This document shows, one piece after another, positions 36,772 through 37,962 of a DNA stretch of 37,962 nucleotides; the first letter of the stretch is position 1; every line of letters starts with the position of its first letter. The stretch covers positions 1 to 37,962 of the forward strand of contig CAMAXW010000035.1 of assembly GCA_945862315.1 (NCBI GenBank), read 5' to 3'. The translations under genes and the position numbers were made by a program. This stretch comes from Klebsiella pneumoniae. GTDB taxonomy: Bacteria > Pseudomonadota > Gammaproteobacteria > Ga0077536. A model generated the notes under the pieces. That model worked only from the letters and a program-made list of their open reading frames with translations. It was not told where the DNA came from and ran no database searches.

Positions 36772-37404
36772 ATGAACAAACGAACGCGCATTAAATTTTG
36801 TGGCATCACGCGCGAATCGGATGCTGTTGCGGCAGTAGACTTGGGCGTTGACGCTTTAGGTTTTGTCTTCCACCAAGCCAGCCCCCGCTACATTGCGCCG
36901 CTGCTGGCGGCCCAGATCATCCGTGCACTGCCGCCGTTCGTGGCCGCAGTAGGCTTATTTGTGGATGCGGCTTTAGAGCAAGTTCGTGAGATTGTCAGCC
37001 AGACTGGTCTGAGCGTCGTACAGTTCCATGGGGACGAATCTCCAGAGTACTGTGCAGAGTACGCGCAGCCCTACCTCAAAGTGGTGCGGGTGGTGGACCG
37101 CCACTCAGTGGCGCAAGCCGAACGTTGCTATACGGCGGCCCAAGCGTTGCTGCTGGACACCTACCATCCCCAGTTAGCTGGGGGTACCGGTGAAGTCTTT
37201 GATTGGGATTTGATCCCCCGTACCAGAACCCGTCCTATCATTCTGGCTGGTGGTCTTAATGCCCAGAATGTGGCGCGTGCTATCCGCGCAGCGGCCCCGT
37301 TTGCGGTGGATGTCAGCGGTGGCATTGAAGCGGCGAAGGGCCTCAAGGATATTGTCAAAATGCAGTTGTTTGTCTCAGAGGTAAATAGCCTTGAACGCGA
37401 GTAG
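36772..37404 (+). CDS. trpF: Phosphoribosylanthranilate isomerase TrpF
   Basis: This 210-residue TIM-barrel enzyme performs the Amadori rearrangement in tryptophan synthesis. It begins [20 protein letters not shown], with the catalytic Cys in KFCGITR. It has [27 protein letters not shown], the phosphate-binding [11 protein letters not shown], and the catalytic Asp in [14 protein letters not shown]. The start at 36772 is chosen because homology begins there; the frame is open from 36709. It is a single-function enzyme, not fused to TrpC. The end overlaps the trpB start by 14 bases. Confidence 0.97.
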   Translation: MNKRTRIKFCGITRESDAVAAVDLGVDALGFVFHQASPRYIAPLLAAQIIRALPPFVAAVGLFVDAALEQVREIVSQTGLSVVQFHGDESPEYCAEYAQPYLKVVRVVDRHSVAQAERCYTAAQALLLDTYHPQLAGGTGEVFDWDLIPRTRTRPIILAGGLNAQNVARAIRAAAPFAVDVSGGIEAAKGLKDIVKMQLFVSEVNSLERE

Positions 37405-37962
37405 TGACAGTCAGTTGGACCTCGCTAATGCGAGCCCAAGCAGTTTCCCGGATGCCCGCGGGCATTTTGGACCTTACGGCGGCAAATTCGTCGCCGAAAC
37501 GCTCATGGCGCCGTTGGCCGAACTCGAAGCGGCGTACCGGGAATGTCAGGCAGACCCGGCATTTATGGCGGAATTCGAGCGTGACCTAGCCCAATATGTG
37601 GGCCGGCCCTCACCGCTGTATCACGCTGAGCGTTGGTCCCGGGAATTGGGTGGCGCGCAAATTTATCTCAAGCGCGAAGACCTCAATCACACCGGCGCTC
37701 ATAAAATTAACAACACCATCGGCCAAGCGCTGGTAGCGCGCCGCATGGGCAAGCGCCATATCATTGCCGAAACCGGCGCTGGCCAGCATGGCGTGGCGGC
37801 CGCGACCGTTGCCGCCCGTTTTGGCATGACCTGCCGGGTGTATATGGGCGCCAACGACATTCAGCGCCAATCGCTCAATGTGTTCCGGATGAAACTGCTA
37901 GGGGCTGAGGTGGTGCCGGTAACCTCTGGTTCCAAGACGCTCAAAGACGCCCTCAACGAGGC
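37391..37962 (+). CDS. trpB: Tryptophan synthase beta subunit TrpB, N-terminal part (runs off the window)
   Basis: This is the first 190 codons. The protein enters family homology at [20 protein letters not shown]. The PLP Lys lies in [20 protein letters not shown], and [20 protein letters not shown] and [20 protein letters not shown] follow. The best start is TTG at 37391, because AGAGG lies eight bases before it and no ATG or GTG is available in frame before the homology. That gives a 20-residue Ser/Ala/Asn leader before the fold. It overlaps trpF by 14 bases, so translation is coupled. It joins indole and serine to make tryptophan; trpA probably follows outside the window. Confidence 0.95.
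   Translation, partial: MNASSDSQLDLANASPSSFPDARGHFGPYGGKFVAETLMAPLAELEAAYRECQADPAFMAEFERDLAQYVGRPSPLYHAERWSRELGGAQIYLKREDLNHTGAHKINNTIGQALVARRMGKRHIIAETGAGQHGVAAATVAARFGMTCRVYMGANDIQRQSLNVFRMKLLGAEVVPVTSGSKTLKDALNE

Overview
The window is a stretch of a gammaproteobacterial chromosome with moderately high GC. Non-enteric gammaproteobacteria (Chromatiales, Pseudomonas or Xanthomonas-like) fit best. The grounds are the divergent bamE/fur pair, the ssrA-smpB/ratA-rnfH block, recN-nadK-hrcA-grpE-dnaK-dnaJ-dapB, carAB-greA-rlmE-ftsH-glmM, and leuB-asd-fimV-truA-trpF-trpB. This placement is inferred from gene order and protein motifs only, without any database search.

Region 1 (about 1-4350) is the accessory part. 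It holds the start of a czc-type heavy-metal efflux operon on the minus strand (czcI-like, czcC, truncated czcB). Next come a decayed cation diffusion facilitator fragment and a 45-bp tandem repeat. A prlF-yhaV toxin-antitoxin module follows, enclosed by two 96-bp direct repeats. The right repeat is the ssrA terminator together with the last bases of tmRNA, so the module looks like an islet inserted at the 3' end of ssrA. A fragment resembling the tmRNA T-arm lies inside it.

Region 2 (4342-10067) is core: tmRNA and SmpB (ribosome rescue), RatA/RnfH, BamE (outer membrane assembly) divergent from Fur, then RecN and NAD kinase on the minus strand. Region 3 (10212-15934) is the heat-shock operon hrcA-grpE-dnaK-dnaJ, with dapB translationally coupled behind dnaJ. 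Good sigma-32-type promoters precede grpE and dnaK, and a terminator-like hairpin sits between dnaK and dnaJ.

Region 4 (16033-18846) separates dapB from carA. It contains an ECF sigma factor with its membrane anti-sigma factor, a Gfo/Idh/MocA oxidoreductase and a small Rieske protein. Region 5 (18915-28010) is carA-carB-greA-rlmE-ftsH-glmM, led by a promoter followed by a strong intrinsic terminator just before carA, which is probably an attenuator. folP is missing from its usual place between ftsH and glmM. Region 6 (28028-37962) holds dapD-dapC on the minus strand, divergent from leuB-asd-fimV-truA-trpF-trpB. With asd and dapB, much of the succinylase branch of lysine/diaminopimelate synthesis is present.

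Most of the window is conserved housekeeping DNA. I see no clearly new multi-gene system. The most informative signals are the ssrA-linked toxin-antitoxin islet, its probable operators, the carA leader and the heat-shock promoters.
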